A DNA stretch of 43,314 nucleotides from Pseudobutyrivibrio sp. GTDB taxonomy: Bacteria; Bacillota; Clostridia; Lachnospirales; Lachnospiraceae. Position 1 is the first letter of the stretch; the number at the start of each line of letters is the position of its first letter. A model generated the notes under the pieces. It made no database searches and was not told the DNA's origin. It saw only the letters and a program-made list of their open reading frames with translations. The position numbers and the translations under genes were made by a program. Shown here one piece after another: positions 7,620 through 16,352 of this stretch. The stretch is taken from positions 1-43,314 of the forward strand of contig JAILKL010000079.1 in assembly GCA_024693775.1 (NCBI GenBank), given 5' to 3'.

Positions 7620-9005
7620 GTGATACACCAGTTTAAGAATAATGGCTACAACATAGTCATTGATATTAATAGCGGAGCCATCCATGTTGTTGATGAAATC
7701 ACTTATGATTTCCTCGCTCTCTGGCAGGAGTCAGGCAGGGATGCAGCACTTGAGGAGATGAAAAAGCAGCACGCAGAAGTTGCTGAATCGGAGTTAGTAG
7801 AAATTCAGTCAGAGATTGATCAGCTTATTGCTGACGGATCTTTATTTACAGTTGATAATTACGAGCCAAAGATTGCTGATTTTACAGCTAGACCTACAGT
7901 AGTTAAGGCTCTTTGCTTACATATAACACATGATTGTAATTTAGCATGTAAATATTGCTTTGCTGAGGAGGGTGAATACCATACAGGAAAGCGTGAGCTC
8001 ATGAGCTACGAAGTTGGAAAGCAGGCGCTTGATTACCTTGTAGCAAATTCAGGTAGCCGTCGCAACCTTGAGGTAGATTTCTTCGGAGGAGAGCCTCTTA
8101 TGAACTGGCAGGTAGTTAAGGATTTAGTTGCCTATGGCCGTTCACTCGAAGAAGAGCATAACAAAAAATTTAGATTTACACTTACTACAAACGGAGTTCT
8201 TCTTAATGAAGAGGTTCAGGAGTTTGCAAATAAAGAGATGGGCAACGTAGTACTTAGCTGCGATGGCCGTCCAGAGATTCATAACCTTATGCGTCCATTT
8301 AGAAAGGGGGCACCAAGTTATGAGCTTATCATGCCAAAGTTCAAGGAGCTTGCTGAGTCAAGAAATCAGGATAGATACTACATCCGTGGTACATTTACTC
8401 GCAACAATCTTGATTTCTCAAAGGATGTTATCCATCTTGCAAACGAGGGCTTCAAGCAGATTTCTGTAGAGCCAGTAGTTGCACAGGAGACAGATGATTA
8501 CGCTATCAGAGAAGAAGACTTACCACAGCTTTTCGAGGAATACGACAAGCTTGCTGCTGAGATGATGCGCAGACAGGGTACAGATGAAGACTTCAATTTC
8601 TTCCACTTCATGATTGATCTTGAGGGTGGCCCTTGCGTATACAAGCGTCTTTCAGGATGCGGTTCAGGAACAGAGTACTTGGCAGTTACACCTACTGGTG
8701 AGCTTTATCCATGTCATCAGTTCGTTGGAAACACAGACTTCTGTCTTGGAGATGTATGGAACGGAGTTAAAAAGAAAGAAATCGTTAACGAGTTCAAACA
8801 TTGCAACGTATACGCAAAAGAAGAATGTAAAAATTGCTTTGCTAGATTCTATTGTAGTGGCGGTTGTGCCGCAAACGCTTACAACTTTACAGGAAGCATT
8901 CTTGGAAATTATCACGTTGGTTGTGAGTTACAAAAGAAACGTATTGAGTGTGCCATTGCTTTAAAGGTAAACGAGAGCGTTAAAAATGATAAAAAGGAAG
9001 CCTAG
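7620..9005 (+). CDS. scfB: SCIFF radical SAM maturase (SPASM domain)
   Basis: This is the thioether-forming maturase of the SCIFF peptide. Residues 1-90 contain a peptide-recognition (RRE/PqqD-like) region. The radical SAM cluster motif CNLACKYC provides Cys106, Cys110 and Cys113, followed by GGEPLMNW and the barrel. The C-terminal SPASM region (about 350-445) has Cys-rich segments LYPCHQF, ECKNCFARFYCSGGC and GCELQKK for two auxiliary 4Fe-4S clusters. The 461-residue length fits the family. The start is GTG at 7620, with AAAGGA upstream. Placement after scfA and before secDF matches what I recall of the clostridial arrangement. The stop codon sits at the centre of a perfect palindrome. Confidence 0.95.
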   Translation: MIHQFKNNGYNIVIDINSGAIHVVDEITYDFLALWQESGRDAALEEMKKQHAEVAESELVEIQSEIDQLIADGSLFTVDNYEPKIADFTARPTVVKALCLHITHDCNLACKYCFAEEGEYHTGKRELMSYEVGKQALDYLVANSGSRRNLEVDFFGGEPLMNWQVVKDLVAYGRSLEEEHNKKFRFTLTTNGVLLNEEVQEFANKEMGNVVLSCDGRPEIHNLMRPFRKGAPSYELIMPKFKELAESRNQDRYYIRGTFTRNNLDFSKDVIHLANEGFKQISVEPVVAQETDDYAIREEDLPQLFEEYDKLAAEMMRRQGTDEDFNFFHFMIDLEGGPCVYKRLSGCGSGTEYLAVTPTGELYPCHQFVGNTDFCLGDVWNGVKKKEIVNEFKHCNVYAKEECKNCFARFYCSGGCAANAYNFTGSILGNYHVGCELQKKRIECAIALKVNESVKNDKKEA

Positions 9006-9027
9006 GCTTCCTTTGGCCGAAAGGCTA
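8993..9027 (+). other. Palindrome around the scfB stop codon, plus a GAAA-tetraloop hairpin
   Basis: Bases 8993-9014 are a perfect 22-bp palindrome with arms AAAGGAAGCCT/AGGCTTCCTTT; the scfB TAG stop (9003-9005) is at its centre. It is followed at once by TGGCC-GAAA-GGCTA (9014-9027), a 5-bp stem with a GNRA tetraloop. No U-tract follows. It may be a processing or stability element between scfB and secDF. Confidence 0.45.
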
Positions 9028-9054
9028 TATATTGATACGATAGGAGAATAAACA

Positions 9055-11388
9055 ATGAAACGTTTAAAAAAGGGACAGGGTATTGCCTGGCTTGTGGTTC
9101 TTGTTTTGTGCCTTTGTCTTTTAGGCTACTATGCAATGACTGTTATCCAGGGAACAATCAAGGCAAACAGCTCTAGTAAAAAGTACACAGAAGAGCAGGC
9201 TGCTCAGTACAAGGCAGACAGCTTAAAACTTGGTCTAGATCTTGCCGGCGGTGTCAGCATTACATATGAGGCAGTTGGGGACACACCTACAGATGAGCAG
9301 ATGAATGACACTATCTTAAAGCTTCAGCAGCGTATTGAGAACGATCTTGGAGAAGAGAGTTCTACTACAGAAGCAAATGTTTATCGTGTAGGCGATAATC
9401 GAATTACAGTTGAAATTCCAGGTGTTACAGATGCAAATGCTCTTTTAGAGGAATTAGGTACTCCAGGTACTTTATACTTCATTTCACAGTATGATGCAGA
9501 TGGAAATCCAAACTATACAATAAACGGATATGATGAAAATGGTGATATCGATGGAACACTTAATTATGATATCCAGACATTAATTGACAATGGTTCTGTT
9601 ATTGCTACAGGTACAAATGTAAAGAGTGCACAGGGTGGCGCTCAGAAGAATCAGACAACACAGGCTACAGAGTATGTTGTTCAGCTTCAGTTTGATTCAG
9701 AAGGTACTGAGGCATTTTCGACTGCTACAACAGCAGCAGCTATTACAGGCGATTCAATCGCTATCTATTATGACGGAAAATTCGTTTCTGTTCCTACAGT
9801 AAAGAGTGCAATTACAGCAGGTAATTGCGTCATTGAGGGAATGGACTCTATGGAAGAGGCTGAAAAGCTTGCTTCATATATTCGTATCGGTGGACTTGAT
9901 ATTGAGCTTCAGGAGTTAGAGTCACAGGTTGTTGGTGCTCAGCTTGGTTCGGATGCTCTTAAAACATCACTCATTGCAGCTGGTGTTGGTCTTATCGTAG
10001 TAATGTTATTCCTTATTGCTATGTACTTAGTTCCAGGTTTTATTGCATCACTTGCACTTGCTCTTTACACAGCATTACTTATCTGCATCTTAAAGGCCTT
10101 CGATGTTACACTTACATTGCCAGGTATTGCAGGTATGATTCTTTCCATTGGTATGGCGGTGGATGCAAACGTTATTTGCTTTGCTCGTATACGTGAGGAA
10201 ATCAAAAACGGTCGTCCAGTTATATCTGCGATTGAGACAGGCTTCTCAAAGGCTCTCTCAGCTATCCTTGATGGAAATATCACAACACTTATTGCAGCAG
10301 CAGTTCTTGGTGTTATCGGTTCAGGTACAGTAAAGGGATTTGCTATTACACTTGCACTTGGTGTTGTTTTATCAATGTTTACAGCACTTGTTATTACACG
10401 TATCCTTATGAATTCTTTCTATGCTATTGGTGTTCGTTCACCAAAGGCTTACGGAAAGGCAAAGGAGCCTACAAAGTTCGATTTTGTTAGCAAGAAGGCT
10501 ATTTTCATGACAGTATCATGTGTTATCATTCTTGCCGGTCTCGTAACAATGGGCGTTCACAAGGCAACAGATGGACAGAGCCTCAATTACTCGCTTGAGT
10601 TCTTAGGTGGTACATCTACAACAGTTGATTTTGACAAGGCTTATACACTTACAGAATTAGATAATGAAGTAGTGCCAGTTATCTCAGATGCATTAGATAT
10701 TTCTGAGGGTGCTATTCAGACAACAACAGTTGATGGTACAAACCAGGCAATCTTCAAGACACGTACTCTTTCACTTCAGGAGAGAGATACACTTAATGAC
10801 ACTCTTGAAAATTCATTTGGTGTTACTGAGGAATCTATTACATCACAGAGTATTGGTTCTACAATCTCTGGTGAGATGCGTAGAGAATCTACAATCGCTG
10901 TTCTTGTGGCAGTATTCTTTATGCTTATTTATATCTGGTTCAGATTCAAGGATATTAGATTTGCTTCATCAGCAATCATTGCCCTTGTACATGATGTACT
11001 TGTAGTACTTGCACTTTATGCAATTGCTCAGCTTTCAGTTGGTGCTGCATTTATCGCATGTATGCTTACAGTAATTGGTTACTCTGTAAACGATACTATC
11101 GTTGTATTTGACCGTATTAGAGAAAATGCAAAATCAGTACGTGTACAGACTCCAGAAACACTCAAGGCACTTGCTAACGAGTCATTGTCACAGACACTTT
11201 CTCGTAGTATTTCAACATCAATTACAACAGCAATCATGGTACTTATGCTTCTTATCTTAGGTGTTTCATCTATCAGAGAATTCGCATTACCACTTCTTGC
11301 TGGTGTTATTGCTGGTACATATTCTTCAATATTTATAGCAACACAATTGTGGTACATCTTTAAAGTTAAGTTTAACAAGAAAAACTAA
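9055..11388 (+). CDS. secDF: Protein translocase subunit SecDF (fused SecD and SecF)
   Basis: This is a proton-motive-force-driven auxiliary of the SecYEG translocon that pulls exported proteins outwards. The 777-residue protein joins SecD and SecF in one chain. The SecD half has TM1 (about 10-32), LGLDLAGGVSITYEA (about 62-76), a large outer domain, then five helices with GMAVDANVICFARIREE. The SecF half has its own first helix (about 485-505), YSLEFLGGTSTTVDF, and helices with IGYSVNDTIVVFDRIRENAK. AGGAGA precedes the ATG. Fused forms are well known in Bacillus and many other Firmicutes. It follows scfB by 49 bp and is probably read from the same operon. Confidence 0.96.
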   Translation: MKRLKKGQGIAWLVVLVLCLCLLGYYAMTVIQGTIKANSSSKKYTEEQAAQYKADSLKLGLDLAGGVSITYEAVGDTPTDEQMNDTILKLQQRIENDLGEESSTTEANVYRVGDNRITVEIPGVTDANALLEELGTPGTLYFISQYDADGNPNYTINGYDENGDIDGTLNYDIQTLIDNGSVIATGTNVKSAQGGAQKNQTTQATEYVVQLQFDSEGTEAFSTATTAAAITGDSIAIYYDGKFVSVPTVKSAITAGNCVIEGMDSMEEAEKLASYIRIGGLDIELQELESQVVGAQLGSDALKTSLIAAGVGLIVVMLFLIAMYLVPGFIASLALALYTALLICILKAFDVTLTLPGIAGMILSIGMAVDANVICFARIREEIKNGRPVISAIETGFSKALSAILDGNITTLIAAAVLGVIGSGTVKGFAITLALGVVLSMFTALVITRILMNSFYAIGVRSPKAYGKAKEPTKFDFVSKKAIFMTVSCVIILAGLVTMGVHKATDGQSLNYSLEFLGGTSTTVDFDKAYTLTELDNEVVPVISDALDISEGAIQTTTVDGTNQAIFKTRTLSLQERDTLNDTLENSFGVTEESITSQSIGSTISGEMRRESTIAVLVAVFFMLIYIWFRFKDIRFASSAIIALVHDVLVVLALYAIAQLSVGAAFIACMLTVIGYSVNDTIVVFDRIRENAKSVRVQTPETLKALANESLSQTLSRSISTSITTAIMVLMLLILGVSSIREFALPLLAGVIAGTYSSIFIATQLWYIFKVKFNKKN

Positions 11389-11410
11389 TTCTTAGATTAG
11401 GAGATAAAAA

Positions 11411-12700
11411 ATGATAGACATTAAGTTTTTACGTGAGAATCCAGACGCAGTAAAAGAAAATATCAAAAAGAAGTTTCAGGAGCACAAGCTTGGCCTTGTT
11501 GATGAGGTTATCGAGCTTGATGACAAGCGTAGAGCTACACAGCAGGAAGCTGATGATCTTCGTGCAAAGATGAACCAGGCATCAAAGCAGATTGGTGCTC
11601 TTATGGGTCAGGGCAAGAAGGACGAGGCTGAGGCTGTAAAGGCTGAGGTTGCTGAATTAAAGCAGCGCATCAAGGACTTAGAGCCAGTTGAGAAAGAGCT
11701 TGCTGACAAGGTAGAAGAAATCATGATGAAGATTCCAAACATCATTGATCCTTCAGTTCCAATCGGTCCTGATGATTCTTGCAATGTTGAAATCGAAAAA
11801 TTCGGTGAGCCAGTGGTTCCTGATTTTGAAATTCCATATCACACAGATATCATGGAGAGATTCAATGGTATTGATATGGACGCAGCTGGAAAGGTTGCAG
11901 GTAATGGTTTCTATTACCTTATGGGAGACATCGCTCGTCTTCATTCGGCAGTTATTTCTTACGCTCGTGATTTCATGATTGACAGAGGATTTACATATTG
12001 CATTCCTCCTTACATGATTCGTTCAAACGTAGTTACTGGTGTTATGTCATTTGAAGAGATGGATGCCATGATGTACAAAATTGAGGGTGAGGACCTTTAC
12101 CTTATCGGTACATCAGAGCACTCTATGATTGGTAAATTCATCGATACTCTTAATGATGAGGCTAGCCTTCCTTATACACTTACAAGCTACAGCCCATGTT
12201 TCCGTAAGGAAAAGGGTGCTCACGGTATTGAGGAGCGTGGTGTATATCGTATTCATCAGTTCGAAAAGCAGGAGATGATCGTTGTATGTAAGCCTGAGGA
12301 TTCAAAGAAGTTCTATGATATCTTATGGCAGAACACAGTAGATTTATTCCGCAGCATGGATATTCCAGTACGTACACTTGAGTGCTGTTCTGGTGACTTA
12401 GCTGATTTAAAGGTTAAGTCATGTGATGTAGAGGCATGGTCACCACGTCAGAAGAAATACTTCGAAGTTGGTAGCTGCTCAAATCTTGGAGATGCTCAGG
12501 CTAGACGTCTTAAGATTCGTGTTAAGGGCGAGGATGGCAAAAAGTACTTTGCTAACACACTTAACAACACAGTTGTTGCACCACCTCGTATGCTTATTGC
12601 ATTCCTTGAGAATAACCTACGCGCAGACGGTAGCGTAGCTATTCCTGAGGCACTTCGTCCATACATGGGTGGAAAAGAAGTACTTGTTCCAATTAAATAA
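11411..12700 (+). CDS. serS: Serine--tRNA ligase
   Basis: This class II synthetase charges tRNA-Ser and serves selenocysteine tRNA where present. The N-terminal coiled-coil arm that binds the tRNA long variable loop spans about residues 25-100. Motif 2 is CFRKEKGAHGIEERGVYRIH, continuing HQFEKQEM. Motif 3 is LNNTVVAPPRMLIAFLENN, which keeps the essential Arg but differs from the usual bacterial form (GSGLAVGRT) and is closer to the eukaryotic/archaeal style. The C-terminus (PEALRPYMGG) is normal and the length of 429 residues is standard. It begins 22 bp after secDF with AGGAGA as ribosome binding site; a terminator follows. Whether a second canonical serS exists elsewhere cannot be seen here. 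Confidence 0.93.
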   Translation: MIDIKFLRENPDAVKENIKKKFQEHKLGLVDEVIELDDKRRATQQEADDLRAKMNQASKQIGALMGQGKKDEAEAVKAEVAELKQRIKDLEPVEKELADKVEEIMMKIPNIIDPSVPIGPDDSCNVEIEKFGEPVVPDFEIPYHTDIMERFNGIDMDAAGKVAGNGFYYLMGDIARLHSAVISYARDFMIDRGFTYCIPPYMIRSNVVTGVMSFEEMDAMMYKIEGEDLYLIGTSEHSMIGKFIDTLNDEASLPYTLTSYSPCFRKEKGAHGIEERGVYRIHQFEKQEMIVVCKPEDSKKFYDILWQNTVDLFRSMDIPVRTLECCSGDLADLKVKSCDVEAWSPRQKKYFEVGSCSNLGDAQARRLKIRVKGEDGKKYFANTLNNTVVAPPRMLIAFLENNLRADGSVAIPEALRPYMGGKEVLVPIK

Positions 12701-12707
12701 TCGTTGT

Positions 12708-12748
12708 ATACTACTCTTCTCATGAATAATGAGAGGAGTAGTATTTAA
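12708..12748 (+). terminator. Terminator after serS
   Basis: Arms 12708-12723 (ATACTACTCTTCTCAT) and 12729-12744 form a 16-bp stem with one G-U wobble and a 5-base loop, followed by TTT. The U-tract is short, so some read-through to typA is possible. Confidence 0.6.
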
Positions 12749-12774
12749 ATGTAAGGGGTTTTTACTGTAACAGT

Positions 12775-12806
12775 TTTATCTGCAAGTTACTGGGGATGCA
12801 GATAAA
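12775..12806 (+). other. Hairpin in the typA leader
   Basis: TTTATCTGCA (12775-12784) and TGCAGATAAA (12797-12806) pair over 10 bp around a 12-base loop (AGTTACTGGGGA), 34 bases before the typA start. No U-tract follows. No known riboswitch class is recognised; a cis-regulatory or stabilising role is possible. Confidence 0.4.
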
Positions 12807-12839
12807 TCCTAATTTGTTTGCAGTAGAAAAGGAAAAAAT

Positions 12840-14672
12840 ATGTCAGTACAGAGTAGAGAAGATATTAGAAATATTGCTATTATTGCTCACGTAGATCACG
12901 GTAAAACTACACTTGTCGATGAGCTACTTAAGCAGTCTGGTGTATTCAGAGAGAATCAGGAAGTAGCAGAGCGTGTTATGGACTCAAATGATATCGAGCG
13001 TGAGCGTGGTATCACAATTCTTTCAAAGAATACAGCAGTTTATTACAAAGATACAAAGATTAACATTATCGATACACCAGGCCATGCCGATTTCGGTGGC
13101 GAGGTTGAGCGTGTACTTAAGATGGTTAATGGTGTTGTACTCGTAGTAGATGCTTTCGAGGGTGCTATGCCACAGACAAAGTTCGTTCTTATGAAGGCAC
13201 TTGATCTTGATTTACCAGTTATCGTATGTATCAACAAAATCGATAGACCTGAGGCTCGTCCTAACGAGGTTATCGATGAAGTATTAGAGCTATTCATGGA
13301 TCTTGATGCTTCTGATGAGCAGCTTGATTGTCCATTTATTTTTGCAAGTGCAAAAGAAGGCTATGCAATGAAGGACCTCAATGATGAGCGCAAGGATATG
13401 ATGCCATTATTTGAGACAATCGTTGATTATATTCCAGCACCAACAGGTGATCCAGAAGCACCTACACAGGTTCTTATTTCTACAATCGATTACAACGAGT
13501 ATGTTGGACGTATCGGTATTGGTAAGGTAGAAAATGGTTCTGTAAAGATCAACCAGGATGCAATCGTTGTAAATGCACACGATCCTGAAAAGAATAATAA
13601 AGTTCGTATTTCAAAGCTTTATGAGTTTGATGGACTTAACAAGGTGGATGTAGATGAAGCAAAGATTGGTTCAATTGTAGCTATCTCAGGTATTTCAAAT
13701 ATCCACATTGGAGATACAATTTGTGCAGTTGATGCACCAAACCCAATTCCATTCCAGAAGATTTCTGAGCCTACTATCTCAATGAATTTCATTGTAAACG
13801 ATAGCCCACTTGCAGGTCAGGAAGGAAAGTTTGTTACATCACGTCATATCAGAGAAAGACTTATGAAGGAGTTAAACACAGACGTTTCGCTCCGTGTTGA
13901 GGATACAGATTCACCAGATTCACTTAAGGTTTCTGGTCGTGGTGAGCTTCACTTATCAGTTCTTATTGAGAACATGAGACGTGAAGGCTTTGAGTTCGCT
14001 GTTTCAAAGGCAGAGGTTCTTTATAAAGAGGACGAAAAGGGACGTAAGCTTGAGCCAATGGAGAGAGCTTATGTAGATGTCCCTGATGAGTTTACAGGTG
14101 CTGTTATCGAAAAGCTTTCACAGAGAAAGGGAGAGCTTCAGAACATGACACCTATCGCTGGTGGATATACACGTATCGAGTTCAAGATCCCTTCTAGAGG
14201 TCTTATTGGATATCGTGGAGATTTCATGACAGATACAAAGGGAAATGGTATAATCAATACAATTTTCGATGGTTATGAATTATACAAGGGTGACATTGCT
14301 TATCGTAAGCAGGGTTCACTTATCGCCTTCGAGACTGGTGAGTCTGTAACTTATGGACTTTTCTCAGCTCAGGAGCGTGGTACATTATTTATTGGACCAG
14401 GTGAAAAGGTTTACTCAGGTATGGTAATCGGACAGAGCTCTCGTTCAGAAGATATCGAGCTTAATGTATGTAAGAAGAAGCATCTTACAAATACTCGTAC
14501 TTCATCAGCTGATGAAGCGCTTACACTTGTGCCACCTAGAGTACTTAGTCTTGAGCAGGCACTTGATTTCATTGATGTTGATGAGCTACTTGAAGTAACT
14601 CCAGAGTCTCTTAGAATCAGAAAGAGAATTCTTGATCCTCTTATGAGAAAGAGAGCAGGTATTAGAAAGTAG
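12840..14672 (+). CDS. typA: Ribosome-associated translational GTPase TypA/BipA
   Basis: This EF-G-like GTPase acts on the ribosome in assembly and stress or cold adaptation. G-domain motifs are intact: G1 AHVDHGKTTLVDELL, G2 RERGITILSKNTAV, G3 DTPGHADFGGEVERV and G4 NKIDRP. EF-Tu domain-2-like, EF-G III/V-like and BipA-specific C-terminal domains follow (SRGLIGYRGDFMTDTKGNGI; RTSSADEALTLVPPR). The length of 610 residues is typical. AAAAGGAAAAA precedes the ATG. A hairpin lies in the leader, and the next gene begins six bases after the stop. Confidence 0.96.
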   Translation: MSVQSREDIRNIAIIAHVDHGKTTLVDELLKQSGVFRENQEVAERVMDSNDIERERGITILSKNTAVYYKDTKINIIDTPGHADFGGEVERVLKMVNGVVLVVDAFEGAMPQTKFVLMKALDLDLPVIVCINKIDRPEARPNEVIDEVLELFMDLDASDEQLDCPFIFASAKEGYAMKDLNDERKDMMPLFETIVDYIPAPTGDPEAPTQVLISTIDYNEYVGRIGIGKVENGSVKINQDAIVVNAHDPEKNNKVRISKLYEFDGLNKVDVDEAKIGSIVAISGISNIHIGDTICAVDAPNPIPFQKISEPTISMNFIVNDSPLAGQEGKFVTSRHIRERLMKELNTDVSLRVEDTDSPDSLKVSGRGELHLSVLIENMRREGFEFAVSKAEVLYKEDEKGRKLEPMERAYVDVPDEFTGAVIEKLSQRKGELQNMTPIAGGYTRIEFKIPSRGLIGYRGDFMTDTKGNGIINTIFDGYELYKGDIAYRKQGSLIAFETGESVTYGLFSAQERGTLFIGPGEKVYSGMVIGQSSRSEDIELNVCKKKHLTNTRTSSADEALTLVPPRVLSLEQALDFIDVDELLEVTPESLRIRKRILDPLMRKRAGIRK

Positions 14673-14678
14673 GATTTC

Positions 14679-15158
14679 ATGGAAAAGGGAACTATCCAAA
14701 TCTATCATGGATTGGGACAGGGAAAGTCTTCTGCAGCATTGGGACAGGCTCTCAGAAATGCTGAAGAAGGCAAGACTGCCATTATTATTCAGTTCATGAA
14801 GTGTCAGATAAATACAGATTATTTGAAAAAGTTAGAGCCTGAGGTAAAGATTTTTAGATTTGAGCGTACAGAAGAGGGCTTCAACGACCTTACTGACGAG
14901 CAAAAGGAAGAAGAAAAAATCAATATTCAAAACGGACTAAATTACGCAAAGAAAGTTTTGGGTACAGGCGAATGTGATCTTCTAATTTTAGATGAGGTTC
15001 TTGGAATCATAGATGAGGGAATCGTATCTGAACAGGATGTTTTAGATATTCTGGATGGAAAATCACTTTATACAAATGTAATTTTAACTGGCTACAAAAT
15101 TACGCCAGGATTATTTGAAAAAGCTGATAGTGTACTTAATGTAAAGCCAGAGAAATAA
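14679..15158 (+). CDS. CobO/BtuR-family ATP-binding protein (cob(I)alamin adenosyltransferase-like)
   Basis: The 159-residue protein resembles the CobA/CobO/BtuR corrinoid adenosyltransferases, P-loop proteins that move the adenosyl group of ATP to Co(I). The start MEKGTIQIYHGLGQGKSSAA corresponds to the family GDGKGKTTAALG loop but has Gln in place of the middle Lys; the P-loop GKS remains. IIIQFMK, LLILDEVLGIIDEGIVS and NVILTGYKITPGLFEKADSV match later family blocks, although the usual TGR is TGY. It is shorter than typical BtuR (about 175-200 residues). The gene sits immediately after typA and appears co-transcribed. No cobalamin genes are near, so an adenosyltransferase role is likely by homology but not certain. 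Confidence 0.7.
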   Translation: MEKGTIQIYHGLGQGKSSAALGQALRNAEEGKTAIIIQFMKCQINTDYLKKLEPEVKIFRFERTEEGFNDLTDEQKEEEKINIQNGLNYAKKVLGTGECDLLILDEVLGIIDEGIVSEQDVLDILDGKSLYTNVILTGYKITPGLFEKADSVLNVKPEK

Positions 15159-15168
15159 TTCTCTGGCT
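15145..15168 (+). other. Hairpin embracing the stop codon of the CobO-like gene
   Basis: AGCCAGAGAA (15145-15154) and TTCTCTGGCT (15159-15168) form a perfect 10-bp stem whose 4-base loop holds most of the TAA stop. No U-tract follows. It resembles in design the palindrome at the scfB stop codon. Confidence 0.5.
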
Positions 15169-15203
15169 ATTGCCTTAAGTAAAGATTTTTACGAGGAAAT
15201 GTT

Positions 15204-16349
15204 ATGATTGGGGGAAGTTTTGTTTTTGATGGTGCAACATATATGGCTGCACTTATAGGGGTTTCTATGCTACTCTTTATTACGAGTATGCGTTCGTTTG
15301 ACTATATTCTACGTCAAAAATTCATTTTTATTTTTACAATATTATTGATTGCCTTAGCTAGTGTTACAGCTGATGAATACTTACAGGAAATGGGCAATAC
15401 TGTAGCATTGCGCTATGTTACACGTATAGTGAAATTCATATGTGAAGGCTTTCTAGAAATGGAAGCTTTGATGATTATAGATACAAACAGAACCAAAAAG
15501 AAAACGATTCTGTATTCCATTCCTTTTATAGTGGCTAGTATCATAAAATGCTTGGCTCCATTGTCTGATAAAATATTTTATTTTGATGCCAACAATCAAT
15601 ATACAAGAGGAATTCTAGGAAATGTTATATTTATTGAAGGCGCTATATATGCTATTCTAATATTACTGATAAGTGCTAAAAAATGGCGCGATGGGTATAC
15701 TAGAGATGCATTTATTATGACTGTGATAACATTTATGATTTTCATAGGTGTTGCACTTGAAGAAAAGAAAATTGTCTATAACGGCACGCTGTGTACCAGT
15801 GCGCTGGGATTAGTTTTTATATACATTTATATTTATGCCGAACGCTATAATGTGGACTCGGTATCTAAATGCTACAAGCGTCGTTGTTTTTACAGTGATG
15901 CTAGCAAATACTCCAAGACCAATCTTGCTATCATTTCAATGGATTTAAATGATCTAAAATACATAAATGATAATTTTGGTCATAAGGCAGGAGATATTGC
16001 TTTGCTAACATTTGCGGAGGTGGTTCGCAGTGTTAAAACAAATAAGTTCATTCTTTATCGCACAGGTGGCGATGAATTTATGATATTAGGTATTAGGGCT
16101 TCAAGAGAAGAGGCGGAGGAATTGGTAGAGGCTATTCGCAATAGACTAGACGACACCCCATATTCCAGCTCTTACGGAATTGCCATGTACAAGCCAGGTG
16201 ATGACTTTGATGAGGTTGTTGTCAGAGCTGACAAGGCAATGTACACTGAAAAACGTGATTTCAAGGAGAACAGTACCAAAAGACGTCGTTCTAGAGAGGA
16301 CGATTATGAGAAACTAGAGACATTTACTAAATCAATTGTATCGGAGTAG
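15204..16349 (+). CDS. Membrane-bound GGDEF-domain protein (putative diguanylate cyclase)
   Basis: This is a likely c-di-GMP synthase with a membrane sensor. About six to seven hydrophobic helices occupy residues 10-215. A GGDEF domain follows at about 225-365, with IISMDLNDLKYINDNFGHKA, the active loop TGGDEF and SSYGIAMYKP. The normally conserved DxLTGLxNRRxF opening is degenerate (SVSKCYKRRCF). The RxxD inhibitory site expected ahead of the loop is absent (KTNK). The basic, Ser-rich C-terminal tail is unstructured. The gene ends three bases before dapB, suggesting co-transcription although no functional link is evident. The signal sensed cannot be predicted. Confidence 0.85.
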   Translation: MIGGSFVFDGATYMAALIGVSMLLFITSMRSFDYILRQKFIFIFTILLIALASVTADEYLQEMGNTVALRYVTRIVKFICEGFLEMEALMIIDTNRTKKKTILYSIPFIVASIIKCLAPLSDKIFYFDANNQYTRGILGNVIFIEGAIYAILILLISAKKWRDGYTRDAFIMTVITFMIFIGVALEEKKIVYNGTLCTSALGLVFIYIYIYAERYNVDSVSKCYKRRCFYSDASKYSKTNLAIISMDLNDLKYINDNFGHKAGDIALLTFAEVVRSVKTNKFILYRTGGDEFMILGIRASREEAEELVEAIRNRLDDTPYSSSYGIAMYKPGDDFDEVVVRADKAMYTEKRDFKENSTKRRRSREDDYEKLETFTKSIVSE

Positions 16350-16352
16350 ATT

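Noticed and set aside
13043-13297. Minus-strand open frame inside typA, and similar frames inside dnaE, clpX and pfkA
   Set aside because: These follow the codon bias of the genes on the other strand, lack ribosome binding sites and show no protein-like features.
15204-16349. First GGDEF gene as a pseudogene because of the degenerate domain opening
   Set aside because: The frame is intact and TGGDEF and the NxxFGHxxGD region are preserved.
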